This document shows positions 1 to 11,015 of a stretch of DNA of 64,000 nt, in pieces. The stretch covers positions 1,798,001 through 1,862,000 of the forward strand of contig NC_134942.1 of NCBI RefSeq assembly GCF_051020765.1, in the 5' to 3' direction. Both the position numbers and the translations under genes were made by a program. The notes under the pieces are model-generated. The model made no database searches. It was not told where the DNA came from and saw only the letters and a program-made list of their open reading frames with translations. The first letter of the stretch is position 1. Each line of letters opens with the position of its first letter. This DNA is from Lasioglossum baleicum. Taxonomy: Eukaryota > Arthropoda > Insecta > Hymenoptera > Halictidae.

Positions 1-97
1 ACGACCACGATTTATTCGAGCTTATGTCAGATTCGACGATTCTTCGTTTGAGAAGTATATTTCTGTGCGGAATCGCTGTTTCGCGCGCTAGAGCAGT
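1..97. repeat. Partial monomer at left edge
   Basis: This is the last 97 bases of a 149-bp monomer. It carries the TTTGAGAAGTATATTTC variant of the two-state stretch (as in the monomer at 7,548) and reads GAGCAGTGC instead of the usual GATCAGTGC just before the next core. The window therefore starts inside the array. Confidence 0.9.
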
Positions 98-246
98 GCA
101 TTTGCATGCAAATATGCGAAATTGGCACGAAAACTCCGATTCGGCAAGCACGATCACGATTTATTCGAGCTTATGTCGGATTCGACGATTATTCGTTTCA
201 CAAATGAATTTCTGTGCGGAATCGCTGTTGCGCGTGCTAGATCAGT
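98..246. repeat. Reference monomer, type a
   Basis: This is the first complete monomer. It has the full ATTTGCATGCAAAT palindrome (100-113), then GCACGAAAACTCCGATTCGG, TATGTCGGATTCGACG, the CACAAATGAATTTC state and the GTTGCGCGTGC tail. It contains 31 C, 35 G and 15 CpG in 149 bases. It was used as the numbering standard for the other monomers. Confidence 0.9.
100..113. other. Palindrome ATTTGCATGCAAAT (first of several hundred)
   Basis: This is a perfect 14-bp inverted repeat at monomer positions 3-16. It consists of the octamer ATTTGCAT overlapping its reverse complement ATGCAAAT by two bases. Most domain A cores keep all 14 bp. Domain B cores mostly read ATTTGCATGCAAGT and keep the inner TTGCATGCAA. 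The octamer is the classic POU-domain (Oct) binding motif in animals. Binding here is not shown by the sequence. Confidence 0.8.
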
Positions 247-395
247 GCATTTGCATGCAAGTATGCGAAATTGGCACGAAAACTCTGATTCGGCAAGCAC
301 GATCACGATTTATTCGAGCTTATGTCAGATTCGACGATTCTTCGTTTCACAAATGAATTTCTGTGCGGAATCGCTGTTTCGCGTGCTAGATCAGT
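247..395. repeat. Monomer type b (exemplar)
   Basis: The core continues AAGTATGCGAAATTGG and carries AAAACTCTGATTCGG, with CACAAATG after GATTCTTCGTTT. It usually follows type a, for example at 5,909 and 11,118. Confidence 0.75.
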
Positions 396-544
396 GCAAT
401 TGCATGCAAATATGCGAAATTGGCACAGAAACTCCGACAAGGCAAGCACGATCACGATTTATTCGAGCTTATGTCAGATTCGACGATACTTCGTTTCAGA
501 AGTGTATGTCTGTGCGGAATCGCTGTTTCGCGTGCTAGATCAGT
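396..544. repeat. Monomer type c (exemplar)
   Basis: The core is altered to GCAATTGCATGCAAAT, followed by CACAGAAACTCCGACAAGG and the CAGAAGTGTATGTC state. Relatives occur at 16,476 and 18,264 (GCAATTGCATACAAAT). The CGACAAGG segment recurs widely in domain B. Confidence 0.75.
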
Positions 545-693
545 GCATTTGCATGCAAATATGCGAAATTGGCACGAAAACAGCGATTCGGCAAGCACAA
601 TCACGATTTATTTGAGCTTATGTCAGATTCGAAGATTATTCGTTTCACAACTGAATTTCTGTGCGGAATCGCTGTTTCGCGTGCTAGATAAAT
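545..693. repeat. Monomer type d (exemplar)
   Basis: Diagnostic sites are AAAACAGCGATTCGG, CACAATCACG, TTTATTTGAG and CACAACTGAATTTC. It is normally preceded by type h and often followed by type e through the joining sequence GCTAGATAAATGCAT. Confidence 0.8.
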
Positions 694-842
694 GCATTTG
701 CATGCAAATATGCGAAATTGGCACGGAAACTCCGATTTGGCAAGCACGATCACGATTCATTCGAGCTTATGTCACATTCGCCGATTATTCGTTTCACATA
801 TGAATTTCTGTGCGGAATCGGTGTTTCGAGTGCTATATCAGT
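694..842. repeat. Monomer type e (exemplar)
   Basis: Diagnostic sites are GATTTGGCAAGC, GATTCATTCGAG, TCACATTCGCCG, CACATATGAATTTC, GGAATCGGTG and CGAGTGCTATATC. It nearly always follows d and precedes f. Confidence 0.8.
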
Positions 843-991
843 GCATTTGCATGCAAACATGCAAAATTTTCATAGAAACTCCGACCCGACAAGCACGATC
901 ACGATTTATTCGAGCTTATGTCGGATTCGACGATTATTCGTTTCACAAATGAATTTCTGTGCGGAATCGCTGTTTAGCGTGCTGGATCAGT
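843..991. repeat. Monomer type f (exemplar)
   Basis: This is the most divergent 5' half in domain A: the core continues AAACATGCAAAATTTTCATAG. Its 3' half is not fixed. Here it has CACAAATG and GTTTAGCGTGCTGG. At 1,588 the same 5' half is joined to a CAGAAGTG 3' half (type f'). The two halves of the monomer therefore recombine. Confidence 0.8.
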
Positions 992-1140
992 GCATTTGTA
1001 TGCAAATATGCGAAATTGGCACGGAAACTCCGATTCGGCAAGCATGACCACGATTTATTCGAGCTTATGTCAGATTAGACGATTCTTCGTTTCAGAAGTG
1101 TATTTCTGTGCGGTATCGCTGTTTCGCGTGCTAGATCAGT
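992..1140. repeat. Monomer type g (exemplar)
   Basis: The core is GCATTTGTATGCAAAT, a C-to-T change that breaks one octamer. It is followed by CACGGAAACTCCG, CAAGCATGACCACG, CAGATTAGACG and GCGGTATCGC. It is often followed by h. Confidence 0.75.
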
Positions 1141-1289
1141 GCATTTGCATGCAAATATGCGAAATTGGTCCGGAAACTCCGATTCGGCAAGCATGACCAC
1201 GATTTATTCGAGCTTATGTCAGATTCGACGATCCTTCGTTTGAGAAGTGTATTTCTGTGCGGAATCGCTGTTTCGCGCGCTAGATCAGT
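1141..1289. repeat. Monomer type h (exemplar)
   Basis: Diagnostic sites are TTGGTCCGGAAACTCC, CAAGCATGACCACG, GACGATCCTTCGTTTGAG and the CGCGCGCTAG tail. There are about 27 copies in domain A, at 1,141, 2,035, 2,780, 3,227, 3,972, 4,866, 5,313, 6,654 and onward to 34,356. Distances between them are exact multiples of 149, apart from the two 6-bp shifts. It is the most useful landmark in the domain. Confidence 0.85.
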
Positions 1290-1736
1290 GCATTTGCATG
1301 CAAATATGCGAAATTGGCACGAAAACAGCGATTCGGCAAGCACAATCACGATTTATTTGAGCTTATGTCAGATTCGAAGATTATTCGTTTCACAACTGAA
1401 TTTCTGTGCGGAATCGCTGTTTCGCGTGCTAGATAAATGCATTTGCATGCAAATATGCGAAATTGGCACGGAAACTCCGATTTGGCAAGCACGATCACGA
1501 TTCATTCGAGCTTATGTCACATTCGCCGATTATTCGTTTCACATATGAATTTCTGTGCGGAATCGGTGTTTCGAGTGCTATATCAGTGCATTTGCATGCA
1601 AACATGCAAAATTTTCATAGAAACTCCGACCCGACAAGCACGATCACGATTTATTCGAGCTTATGTCGGATTCGACGATTATTCGTTTCAGAAGTGTATT
1701 TCTGTGCGGAATCGCTGTTTCGCGTGCTAGATCAGT

Positions 1737-1885
1737 GCATTTGCATGCAAGTATGAGAAATGGGAATAGAAACCCCGACCCGACAAGCACGATCGCTATT
1801 TAATCGAGCTTATGTCAGATTAGACGATTCTTCGTTTCAGAAGTGTATTTCTGTGCGGTATCGCTGTTTCGCGTGCTAGATCAGT
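1737..1885. repeat. Monomer type i (exemplar)
   Basis: The core continues AAGTATGAGAAATGGG and carries GAATAGAAACCCCGACCCG, GATCGCTATTTAATCG, CAGATTAGACG and GCGGTATCGC. TTTAATCG replaces the otherwise conserved TTTATTCG. It is usually followed by h. Confidence 0.8.
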
Positions 1886-2183
1886 GCATTTGCATGCAAG
1901 TATGAGAAATGGGAATAGAAACCCCGACCCGACAAGCACGATCGCTATTTAATCGAGCTTATGTCAGATTAGACGATTCTTCGTTTCAGAAGTGTATTTC
2001 TGTGCGGTATCGCTGTTTCGCGTGCTAGATAAGTGCATTTGCATGCAAATATGCGAAATTGGTCCGGAAACTCCGATTCGGCAAGCATGACCACGATTTA
2101 TTCGAGCTTATGTCAGATTCGACGATCCTTCGTTTGAGAAGTGTATTTCTGTACGGAATCGCTGTTTCGCGCGCTAGATCAGT

Positions 2184-2332
2184 GCATTTGCATGCAAATA
2201 TGCGAAATTGGCAAAGAAACTCCGACCTGGCAAGCACAATCACAATTTATTCGAGCCTATGTCAGATTCGACGATTCTTCGTTTCAGAAGTGTATTTCTG
2301 TGCGGAATCGCTGTTTCGCGCGCTAGATCAGT
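2184..2332. repeat. Monomer type j (exemplar)
   Basis: Diagnostic sites are GGCAAAGAAACTCCGACC, CACAATCACAATTTATTCG and GAGCCTATG. It often precedes k, giving the series j-k-l-i-h-d. Confidence 0.75.
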
Positions 2333-2481
2333 GCATTTGCATGCAAATATGCGAAATTGGCACGGTAACTCTGATTCGGCAAGCACGATCACGATTTATT
2401 CGAGCTTATGTCAGATTCGACGATTATTCGTGTCACAAATGAATTTCTGTGCGGAATCGCTGTTGCGCGTGCTAGATCAGT
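2333..2481. repeat. Monomer type k (exemplar)
   Basis: It carries CACGGTAACTCTGATTCGG, TATTCGTGTCACAAATG (GTG for GTT) and the GTTGCGCGTGC tail. Variants with CACGAAAACTCCG in the first half occur at 8,144 and 13,353. Confidence 0.72.
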
Positions 2482-2630
2482 GCATTTGCATGCAAGTATG
2501 CCAAATTGGAATAGAAAGTCCGACCCGGCAAGCACGATCACGATTTATTCGAGCTTATGTCCGATTCGACGATTCGTCGTTTCAGAAGTGTATTTCTGTG
2601 CGGAATCGCTGTTTCGCGTGCTAGATCAGT
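2482..2630. repeat. Monomer type l (exemplar)
   Basis: It carries AAGTATGCCAAATTGG, AATAGAAAGTCCGACCCGG, usually TATGTCCGATTCG, and GACGATTCGTCGTTTCAG. All 14 copies found are followed by i, then h, then d. Confidence 0.82.
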
Positions 2631-3077
2631 GCATTTGCATGCAAGTATGAGAAATGGGAATAGAAACCCCGACCCGACAAGCACGATCGCTATTTAATCG
2701 AGCTTATGTCAGATTAGACGATTCTTCGTTTCAGAAGTGTATTTCTGTGCGGTATCGCTGTTTCGCGTGCTAGATCAGTGCATTTGCATGCAAATATGCG
2801 AAATTGGTCCGGAAACTCCGATTCGGCAAGCATGACCACGATTTATTCGAGCTTATGTCAGATTCGACGATCCTTCGTTTGAGAAGTGTATTTCTGTGCG
2901 GAATCGCTGTTTCGCGCGCTAGATCAGTGCATTTGCATGCAAATATGCGAAATTGGCACGAAAACAGCGATTCGGCAAGCACAATCACGATTTATTTGAG
3001 CTTATGTCAGATTCGACGATTATTCGTTTCACAACTGAATTTCTGTGCGGAATCGCTGTTTAGCGTGCTGGATCAGT
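2482..3077. repeat. Cassette l-i-h-d, first of 14 copies
   Basis: Four monomers (596 bp) recur in fixed order. The starts are 2482, 6356, 8293, 11565, 13502, 18860, 23479, 24969, 27055, 28694, 29290, 30780, 32717 and 34058. The copies at 28,694 and 29,290 abut directly. The flanking monomers differ, so this is a unit that moved as a block. In the last copy the d monomer crosses into domain B. Confidence 0.82.
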
Positions 3078-3226
3078 GCATTTGTATGCAAATATGCGAA
3101 ATTGGCACGGAAACTCCGATTCGGCAAGCATGACCACGATTTATTCGAGCTTATGTCAGATTAGACGATTCTTCGTTTCAGAAGTGTATTTCTGTGCGGT
3201 ATCGCTGTTTCGCGTGCTAGATCAGT

Positions 3227-4716
3227 GCATTTGCATGCAAATATGCGAAATTGGTCCGGAAACTCCGATTCGGCAAGCATGACCACGATTTATTCGAGCT
3301 TATGTCAGATTCGACGATCCTTCGTTTGAGAAGTGTATTTCTGTGCGGAATCGCTGTTTCGCGCGCTAGATCAGTGCATTTGCATGCAAATATGCGAAAT
3401 TGGCACGAAAACAGCGATTCGGCAAGCACAATCACGATTTATTTGAGCTTATGTCAGATTCGAAGATTATTCGTTTCACAACTGAATTTCTGTGCGGAAT
3501 CGCTGTTTCGCGTGCTAGGTAAATGCATTTGCATGCAAATATGCGAAATTGGCACGGAAACTCCGATTTGGCAAGCACGATCACGATTCATTCGAGCTTA
3601 TGTCACATTCGCCGATTATTCGTTTCACATATGAATTTCTGTGCGGAATCGGTGTTTCGAGTGCTATATCAGTGCATTTGCATGCAAACATGCAAAATTT
3701 TCATAGAAACTCCGACCCGACAAGCACGATCACGATTTATTCGAGCTTATGTCGGATTCGACGATTATTCGTTTCAGAAGTGTATTTCTGTGCGGAATCG
3801 CTGTTTCGCGTGCTAGATCAGTGCATTTGCATGCAAGTATGAGAAATGGGAATAGAAACCCCGACCCGACAAGCACGATCGCTATTTAATCGAGCTTATG
3901 TCAGATTAGACGATTCTTCGTTTCAGAAGTGTATTTCTGTGCGGTATCGCTGTTTCGCGTGCTAGATCAGTGCATTTGCATGCAAATATGCGAAATTGGT
4001 CCGGAAACTCCGATTCGGCAAGCATGACCACGATTTATTCGAGCTTATGTCAGATTCGACGATCCTTCGTTTGAGAAGTGTATTTCTGTGCGGAATCGCT
4101 GTTTCGCGCGCTAGATCAGTGCATTTGCATGCAAATATGCGAAATTGGCACGAAAACAGCGATTCGGCAAGCACAATCACGATTTATTTGAGCTTATGTC
4201 AGATTCGAAGATTATTCGTTTCACAACTGAATTTCTGTGCGGAATCGCTGTTTCGCGTGCTAGGTAAATGCATTTGCATGCAAATATGCGAAATTGGCAC
4301 GGAAACTCCGATTTGGCAAGCACGATCACGATTCATTCGAGCTTATGTCACATTCGCCGATTATTCGTTTCACATATGAATTTCTGTGCGGAATCGGTGT
4401 TTCGAGTGCTATATCAGTGCATTTGCATGCAAACATGCAAAATTTTCATAGAAACTCCGACCCGACAAGCACGATCACGATTTATTCGAGCTTATGTCGG
4501 ATTCGACGATTATTCGTTTCAGAAGTGTATTTCTGTGCGGAATCGCTGTTTCGCGTGCTAGATCAGTGCATTTGCATGCAAGTATGAGAAATGGGAATAG
4601 AAACCCCGACCCGACAAGCACGATCGCTATTTAATCGAGCTTATGTCAGATTAGACGATTCTTCGTTTCAGAAGTGTATTTCTGTGCGGTATCGCTGTTT
4701 CGCGTGCTAGATCAGT
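3227..4716. repeat. Tandem 745-bp duplication (five monomers h-d-e-f'-i, two copies)
   Basis: The blocks 3,227-3,971 and 3,972-4,716 have the same five types in the same order. They share the private variant GCTAGGTAAATG at the d/e junction (about 3,516 and 4,261), where other copies read GCTAGATAAATG. The shared private mutation marks a recent exact duplication. Confidence 0.85.
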
Positions 4717-7249
4717 GCATTTGCATGCAAGTATGAGAAATGGGAATAGAAACCCCGACCCGACAAGCACGATCGCTATTTAATCGAGCTTATGTCAGAT
4801 TAGACGATTCTTCGTTTCAGAAGTGTATTTCTGTGCGGTATCGCTGTTTCGCGTGCTAGATAAGTGCATTTGCATGCAAATATGCGAAATTGGTCCGGAA
4901 ACTCCGATTCGGCAAGCATGACCACGATTTATTCGAGCTTATGTCAGATTCGACGATCCTTCGTTTGAGAAGTGTATTTCTGTACGGAATCGCTGTTTCG
5001 CGCGCTAGATCAGTGCATTTGCATGCAAATATGCGAAATTGGCACGAAAACAGCGATTCGGCAAGCACAATCACGATTTATTTGAGCTTATGTCAGATTC
5101 GACGATTATTCGTTTCACAACTGAATTTCTGTGCGGAATCGCTGTTTCGCGTGCTAGATAAATGCATTTGCATGCAAATATGCGAAATTGGCACGGAAAC
5201 TCCGATTCGGCAAGCATGACCACGATTTATTCGAGCTTATGTCAGATTAGACGATTCTTCGTTTCAGAAGTGTATTTCTGTGCGGTATCGCTGTTTCGCG
5301 TGCTAGATCAGTGCATTTGCATGCAAATATGCGAAATTGGTCCGGAAACTCCGATTCGGCAAGCATGACCACGATTTATTCGAGCTTATGTCAGATTCGA
5401 CGATCCTTCGTTTGAGAAGTGTATTTCTGTGCGGAATCGCTGTTTCGCGCGCTAGATCAGTGCATTTGCATGCAAATATGCGAAATTGGCACGAAAACAG
5501 CGATTCGGCAAGCACAATCACGATTTATTTGAGCTTATGTCAGATTCGAAGATTATTCGTTTCACAACTGAATTTCTGTGCGGAATCGCTGTTTCGCGTG
5601 CTAGATAAATGCATTTGCATGCAAATATGCGAAATTGGCACGGAAACTCCGATTTGGCAAGCACGATCACGATTCATTCGAGCTTATGTCACATTCGCCG
5701 ATTATTCGTTTCACATATGAATTTCTGTGCGGAATCGGTGTTTCGAGTGCTATATCAGTGCATTTGCATGCAAACATGCAAAATTTTCATAGAAACTCCG
5801 ACCCGACAAGCACGATCACGATTTATTCGAGCTTATGTCGGATTCGACGATTATTCGTTTCACAAATGAATTTCTGTGCGGAATCGCTGTTGCGCGTGCT
5901 AGATCAGTGCATTTGCATGCAAGTATGCGAAATTGGCACGAAAACTCTGATTCGGCAAGAACGATCACGATTTATTCGAGCTTATGTCAGATTCGACGAT
6001 TCTTCGTTTCACAAATGAATTTCTGTGCGGAATCGCTGTTTCGCGTGCCAGATCAGTGCATTTGCATGCAAATATGCGAAATTGGCAAAGAAACTCCGAC
6101 CTGGCAAGCACAATCACAATTTATTCGAGCCTATGTCAGATTCGACGATTCTTCGTTTCAGAAGTGTATTTCTGTGCGGAATCGCTGTTTCGCGCGCTAG
6201 ATCAGTGCATTTGCATGCAAATATGCGAAATTGGCACGGTAACTCTGATTCGGCAAGCACGATCACGATTTATTCGAGCTTATGTCAGATTCGACGATTA
6301 TTCGTGTCACAAATGAATTTCTGTGCGGAATCGCTGTTGCGCGTGCTAGATCAGTGCATTTGCATGCAAGTATGCCAAATTGGAATAGAAAGTCCGACCC
6401 GGCAAGCACGATCACGATTTATTCGAGCTTATGTCCGATTCGACGATTCGTCGTTTCAGAAGTGTATTTCTGTGCGGAATCGCTGTTTCGCGTGCTAGAT
6501 CAGTGCATTTGCATGCAAGTATGAGAAATGGGAATAGAAACCCCGACCCGACAAGCACGATCGCTATTTAATCGAGCTTATGTCAGATTAGACGATTCTT
6601 CGTTTCAGAAGTGTATTTCTGTGCAGTATCGCTGTTTCGCGTGCTAGATAAGTGCATTTGCATGCAAATATGCGAAATTGGTCCGGAAACTCCGATTTGG
6701 CAAGCATGACCACGATTTATTCGAGCTTATGTCAGATTCGACGATCCTTCGTTTGAGAAGTGTATTTCTGTGCGGAATCGCTGTTTCGCGCGCTAGATCA
6801 GTGCATTTGCATGCAAATATGCGAAATTGGCACGAAAACAGCGATTCGGCAAGCACAATCACGATTTATTTGAGCTTATGTCAGATTCGACGATTATTCG
6901 TTTCACAACTGAATTTCTGTGCGGAATCGCTGTTTCGCGTGCTAGATAAATGCATTTGCATGCAAATATGCGAAATTGGCACGGAAACTCCGATTTGGCA
7001 AGCACGATCACGATTCATTCGAGCTTATGTCACATTCGCCGATTATTCGTTTCACATATGAATTTCTGTGCGGAATCGGTGTTTCGAGTGCTATATCAGT
7101 GCATTTGCATGCAAACATGCAAAATTTTCATAGAAACTCCGACCCGGCAAGCACGATCACGATTTATTCGAGCTTATGTCAGATTCGACGATTCTTCGTT
7201 GCAGAAGTGTATTTCTGTGCGGAATCGCTGTTTCGCGTGCTAGATCAGT

Positions 7250-7398
7250 GCATTTGTATGCAGATACGCGAAATTGGCACGAAAACTCCGATTCGGCAAG
7301 CACGATAACGATTTATTCGAGCTTATGTCAGATTCGACGATTCTTCGTTTCAGAAGTGTATTTCTGTGCGGTATCGCTGTTTCGCGTGCTAGATCAGT
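7250..7398. repeat. Monomer type m (exemplar)
   Basis: The core is degraded to GCATTTGTATGCAGATACG and is followed by AAAACTCCGATTCGG and usually GCACGATAACG. The palindrome is lost. Copies recur at 10,522, 12,459, 15,731, 17,370, 24,373, 25,565, 26,459, 27,651, 30,184, 31,674 and 33,615. Confidence 0.75.
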
Positions 7399-7547
7399 GC
7401 ATTTGCATGCAAATATGCGAAATTGGTCCGGAAACTCCGATTCGGCAAGCATGACCACGATTTATTTGAGCTTATGTCAGATTCGACGATTATTCGTTTC
7501 ACAAATGAATTTCTGTACGGAGTCGCTGTTTAGCGTGCTAGATCAGT

Positions 7548-7696
7548 GCATTTGCATGCAAGTATGAGAAATTGGAATAGAAACTCCGACCCGACAAGCA
7601 GGATCACCCTTTATTCGAGCTTATGTCAGATTCGACGATTCTTCGTTTGAGAAGTATATTTCTGTGCGGAATCGCTGTTTCGCGCGCTAGATCAGT
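7548..7696. repeat. Monomer type n (exemplar)
   Basis: It carries AAGTATGAGAAATTGG, CCCGACAAGCAGGATC, CACCCTTTATTCG and TTTGAGAAGTATATTTC. The CACCCTTTATTCG motif is common in domain B, so this type links the two domains. Copies recur at 12,757, 25,863, 27,949 and 31,972. Confidence 0.72.
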
Positions 7697-9335
7697 GCAT
7701 TTGCATGCAAATATGCGAAATTGGCACGAAAACTCCGATTCGGCAAGCACGATCACGATTTATTCGAGCTTATGTCGGATTCGACGATTATTCGTTTCAC
7801 AAATGAATTTCTGTGCGGAATCGCTGTTGCGCGTGCTAGATCAGTGCATTTGCATGCAAGTATGCGAAATTGGCACGAAAACTCTGATTCGGCAATCACG
7901 ATCACGATTTATTCGAGCTTATGTCAGATTCGACGATTCTTCGTTTCACAAATGAATTTCTGCGCGGAATCGCTGTTTCGCGTGCCAGATCAGTGCATTT
8001 GCATGCAAATATGCGAAATTGGCAAAGAAACTCCGACCTGGCAAGCACAATCACAATTTATTCGAGCCTATGTCAGATTCGACGATTCTTCGTTTCAGAA
8101 GTGTATTTCTGTGCGGAATCGCTGTTTCGCGCGCTAGATCAGTGCATTTGCATGCAAATATGCGAAATTGGCACGAAAACTCCGATTCGGCAAGCACGAT
8201 CACGATTTATTCGAGCTTATGTCAGATTCGACGATTATTCGTGTCACAAATGAATTTCTGTGCGGAATCGCTGTTGCGCGTGCTAGATCAGTGCATTTGC
8301 ATGCAAGTATGCCAAATTGGAATAGAAAGTCCGACCCGGCAAGCACGATCACGATTTATTCGAGCTTATGTCCGATTCGACGATTCGTCGTTTCAGAAGT
8401 GTATTTCTGTGCGGAATCGCTGTTTCGCGTGCTAGATCAGTGCATTTGCATGCAAGTATGAGAAATGGGAATAGAAACCCCGACCCGACAAGCACGATCG
8501 CTATTTAATCGAGCTTATGTCAGATTAGACGATTCTTCGTTTCAGAAGTGTATTTCTGTGCGGTATCGCTGTTTCGCGTGCTAGATCAGTGCATTTGCAT
8601 GCAAATATGCGAAATTGGTCCGGAAACTCCGATTCGGCAAGCATGACCACGATTTATTCGAGCTTATGTCAGATTCGACGATCCTTCGTTTGAGAAGTGT
8701 ATTTCTGTGCGGAATCGCTGTTTCGCGCGCTAGATCAGTGCATTTGCATGCAAATATGCGAAATTGGCACGAAAACAGCGATTCGGCAAGCACAATCACG
8801 ATTTATTTGAGCTTATGTCAGATTCGACGATTATTCGTTTCACAACTGAATTTCTGTGCGGAATCGCTGTTTAGCGTGCTGGATCAGTGCATTTGTATGC
8901 AAATATGCGAAATTGGCACGGAAACTCCGATTCGGCAAGCATGACCACGATTTATTCGAGCTTATGTCAGATTAGACGATTCTTCGTTTCAGAAGTGTAT
9001 TTCTGTGCGGTATCGCTGTTTCGCGTGCTAGATCAGTGCATTTGCATGCAAGTATGCGAAATTGGTCCGGAAACTCCGATTCGGCAAGCATGACCACGAT
9101 TTATTCGAGCTTATGTCAGATTCGACGATCCTTCGTTTGAGAAGTGTATTTCTGTGCGGAATCGCTGTTTCGCGCGCTAGATCAGTGCATTTGTATGCAA
9201 ATATGCGAAATTGGCACGGAAACTCCGATTCGGCAAGCATGACCACGATTTATTCGAGCTTATGTCAGATTAGACGATTCTTCGTTTCAGAAGTGTATTT
9301 CTGTGCGGAATCGCTGTTTCGCGTGCTAGATAAAT

Positions 9336-9478
9336 GCATTTGCATGCAAATATGCGAAATTGGCACGGAAACTCCGATTTGGCAAGCACGATCACGATTC
9401 ATTCGAGCTTATGTCACATTCGCCGATTATTCGTTTCACATATCGGTGTTGAATCGGTGTTTCGAGTGCTATATCAGT
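9336..9478. repeat. 143-bp type e monomer with local template switch
   Basis: After TTCACATAT the usual 13 bases GAATTTCTGTGCG are replaced by CGGTGTT (9,444-9,450). This copies the CGGTGTT that lies just downstream in GAATCGGTGTTTCG. The result is a direct repeat ATCGGTGTT...ATCGGTGTT and a net loss of 6 bp. This is the only indel type in domain A. Confidence 0.88.
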
Positions 9479-11015
9479 GCATTTGCATGCAAACATGCAA
9501 AATTTTCATAGAAACTCCGACCCGACAAGCACGATCACGATTTATTCGAGCTTATGTCAGATTCTACGATTATTCGTTTCACAAATGAATTTCTGTACGG
9601 AATCGCTGTTTAGCGTGCTGGATCAGTGCATTTGTATGCAAATATGCGAAATTGGCACGGAAACTCCGATTCGGCAAGCATGACCACGATTTATTCGAGC
9701 TTATGTCAGATTAGACGATTCTTCGTTTCAGAAGTGTATTTCTGTGCGGTATCGCTGTTTCGCGTGCTAGATCAGTGCATTTGCATGCAAATATGCGAAA
9801 TTGGTCCGGAAACTCCGATTCGGCAAGCATGACCACGATTTATTCGAGCTTATGTCAGATTCGACGATCCTTCGTTTGAGAAGTGTATTTCTGTGCGGAA
9901 TCGCTGTTTCGCGCGCTAGATCAGTGCATTTGCATGCAAATATGCGAAATTGGCACGAAAACAGCGATTCGGCAAGCACAATCACGATTTATTTGAGCTT
10001 ATGTCAGATTCGAAGATTATTCGTTTCACAACTGAATTTCTGTGCGGAATCGCTGTTTCGCGTGCTAGATAAATGCATTTGCATGCAAATATGCGAAATT
10101 GGCACGGAAACTCCGATTTGGCAAGCACGATCACGATTCATTCGAGCTTATGTCACATTCGCCGATTATTCGTTTCACATATGAATTTCTGTGCGGAATC
10201 GGTGTTTCGAGTGCTATATCAGTGCATTTGCATGCAAACATGCAAAATTTTCATAGAAACTCCGACCCGACAAGCACGATCACGATTTATTCGAGCTTAT
10301 GTCGGATTCGACGATTATTCGTTTCACAAATGAATTTCTGTGCGGAATCGCTGTTGCGCGTGCTAGATCAGTGCATTTGCATGCAAGAATGCGAAATTGG
10401 CACGAAAACTCTGATTCGGCAAGCACGATCACGATTTATTCGAGCTTATGTCAGATTCGACGATTCTTCGTTTCACAAATGAATTTCTGTGCGGAATCGC
10501 TGTTTCGCGTGCTAGATCAGTGCATTTGTATGCAGATACGCGAAATTGGCACGAAAACTCCGATTCGGCAAGCACGATAACGATTTATTCGAGCTTATGT
10601 CAGATTCGACGATTCTTCGTTTCAGATTTGTATTTCTGTGCGGAATCGCTGTTTCGCGCGCTAGATCAGTGCATTTGCATGCAAATATGCGAAATTGGCA
10701 CGATAACTCCGATTCGGCAAGCACGATCACGATTTATTCGAGCTTATGTCAGATTCGACGATTCTTCGTTTCAGAAGTGTATTTCTGTGCGGAATCGCTG
10801 TTTCGCGTGCTACATCAGTGCATTTGCATGCAAGTATGAGAAATGGGAATAGAAACCCCAACCCGACAAGCACGATCACGATTTATTCGAGCTTATGTCG
10901 GATTCGACGATTATTCGTTTCACAAATGAATTTCTGTGCGGAATCGCTGTTGCGCGTGCTAGATCAGTGCATTTGCATGCAAGTATGCGAAATTGGCACG
11001 AAAACTCTGATTCGG

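Larger units (their letters stand above)
1060..2215. repeat. Block repeated at 3,891-5,046 (offset 2,831 bp)
   Basis: The order h-d-e-f'-i-i-h is found again 19 monomers further on. Both blocks end in an h monomer with the private change TCTGTACGG (2,151 and 4,982) and the join GATAAGTGCAT. They differ at the AGATAAATG/AGGTAAATG site, so the duplication that created the 745-bp pair came later or independently. Confidence 0.75.
5807..11015. repeat. 5,209-bp segmental duplication, copy 1
   Basis: This is a block of 35 monomers, one of them 6 bp short. It is repeated immediately downstream at 11,016-16,224 with every monomer type in the same order. I noticed only seven substitutions between the copies: 5,960/11,169; 6,293/11,502; 6,530/11,739; 6,625/11,834; 7,896/13,105; 8,297/13,506; 9,185/14,394. 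Identity is therefore near 99.8%. The breakpoint falls in the conserved CAAGCACGATCACG to TTATGTC stretch and cannot be placed more finely than about 30 bases. Confidence 0.88.

Noticed and set aside
1131..1349. Recurring 72-codon reverse-strand frame spanning h and d monomers, seen over 20 times
   Set aside because: It is the complement of the same repeat. Its recurrence simply tracks the h-d succession and carries no independent coding evidence.
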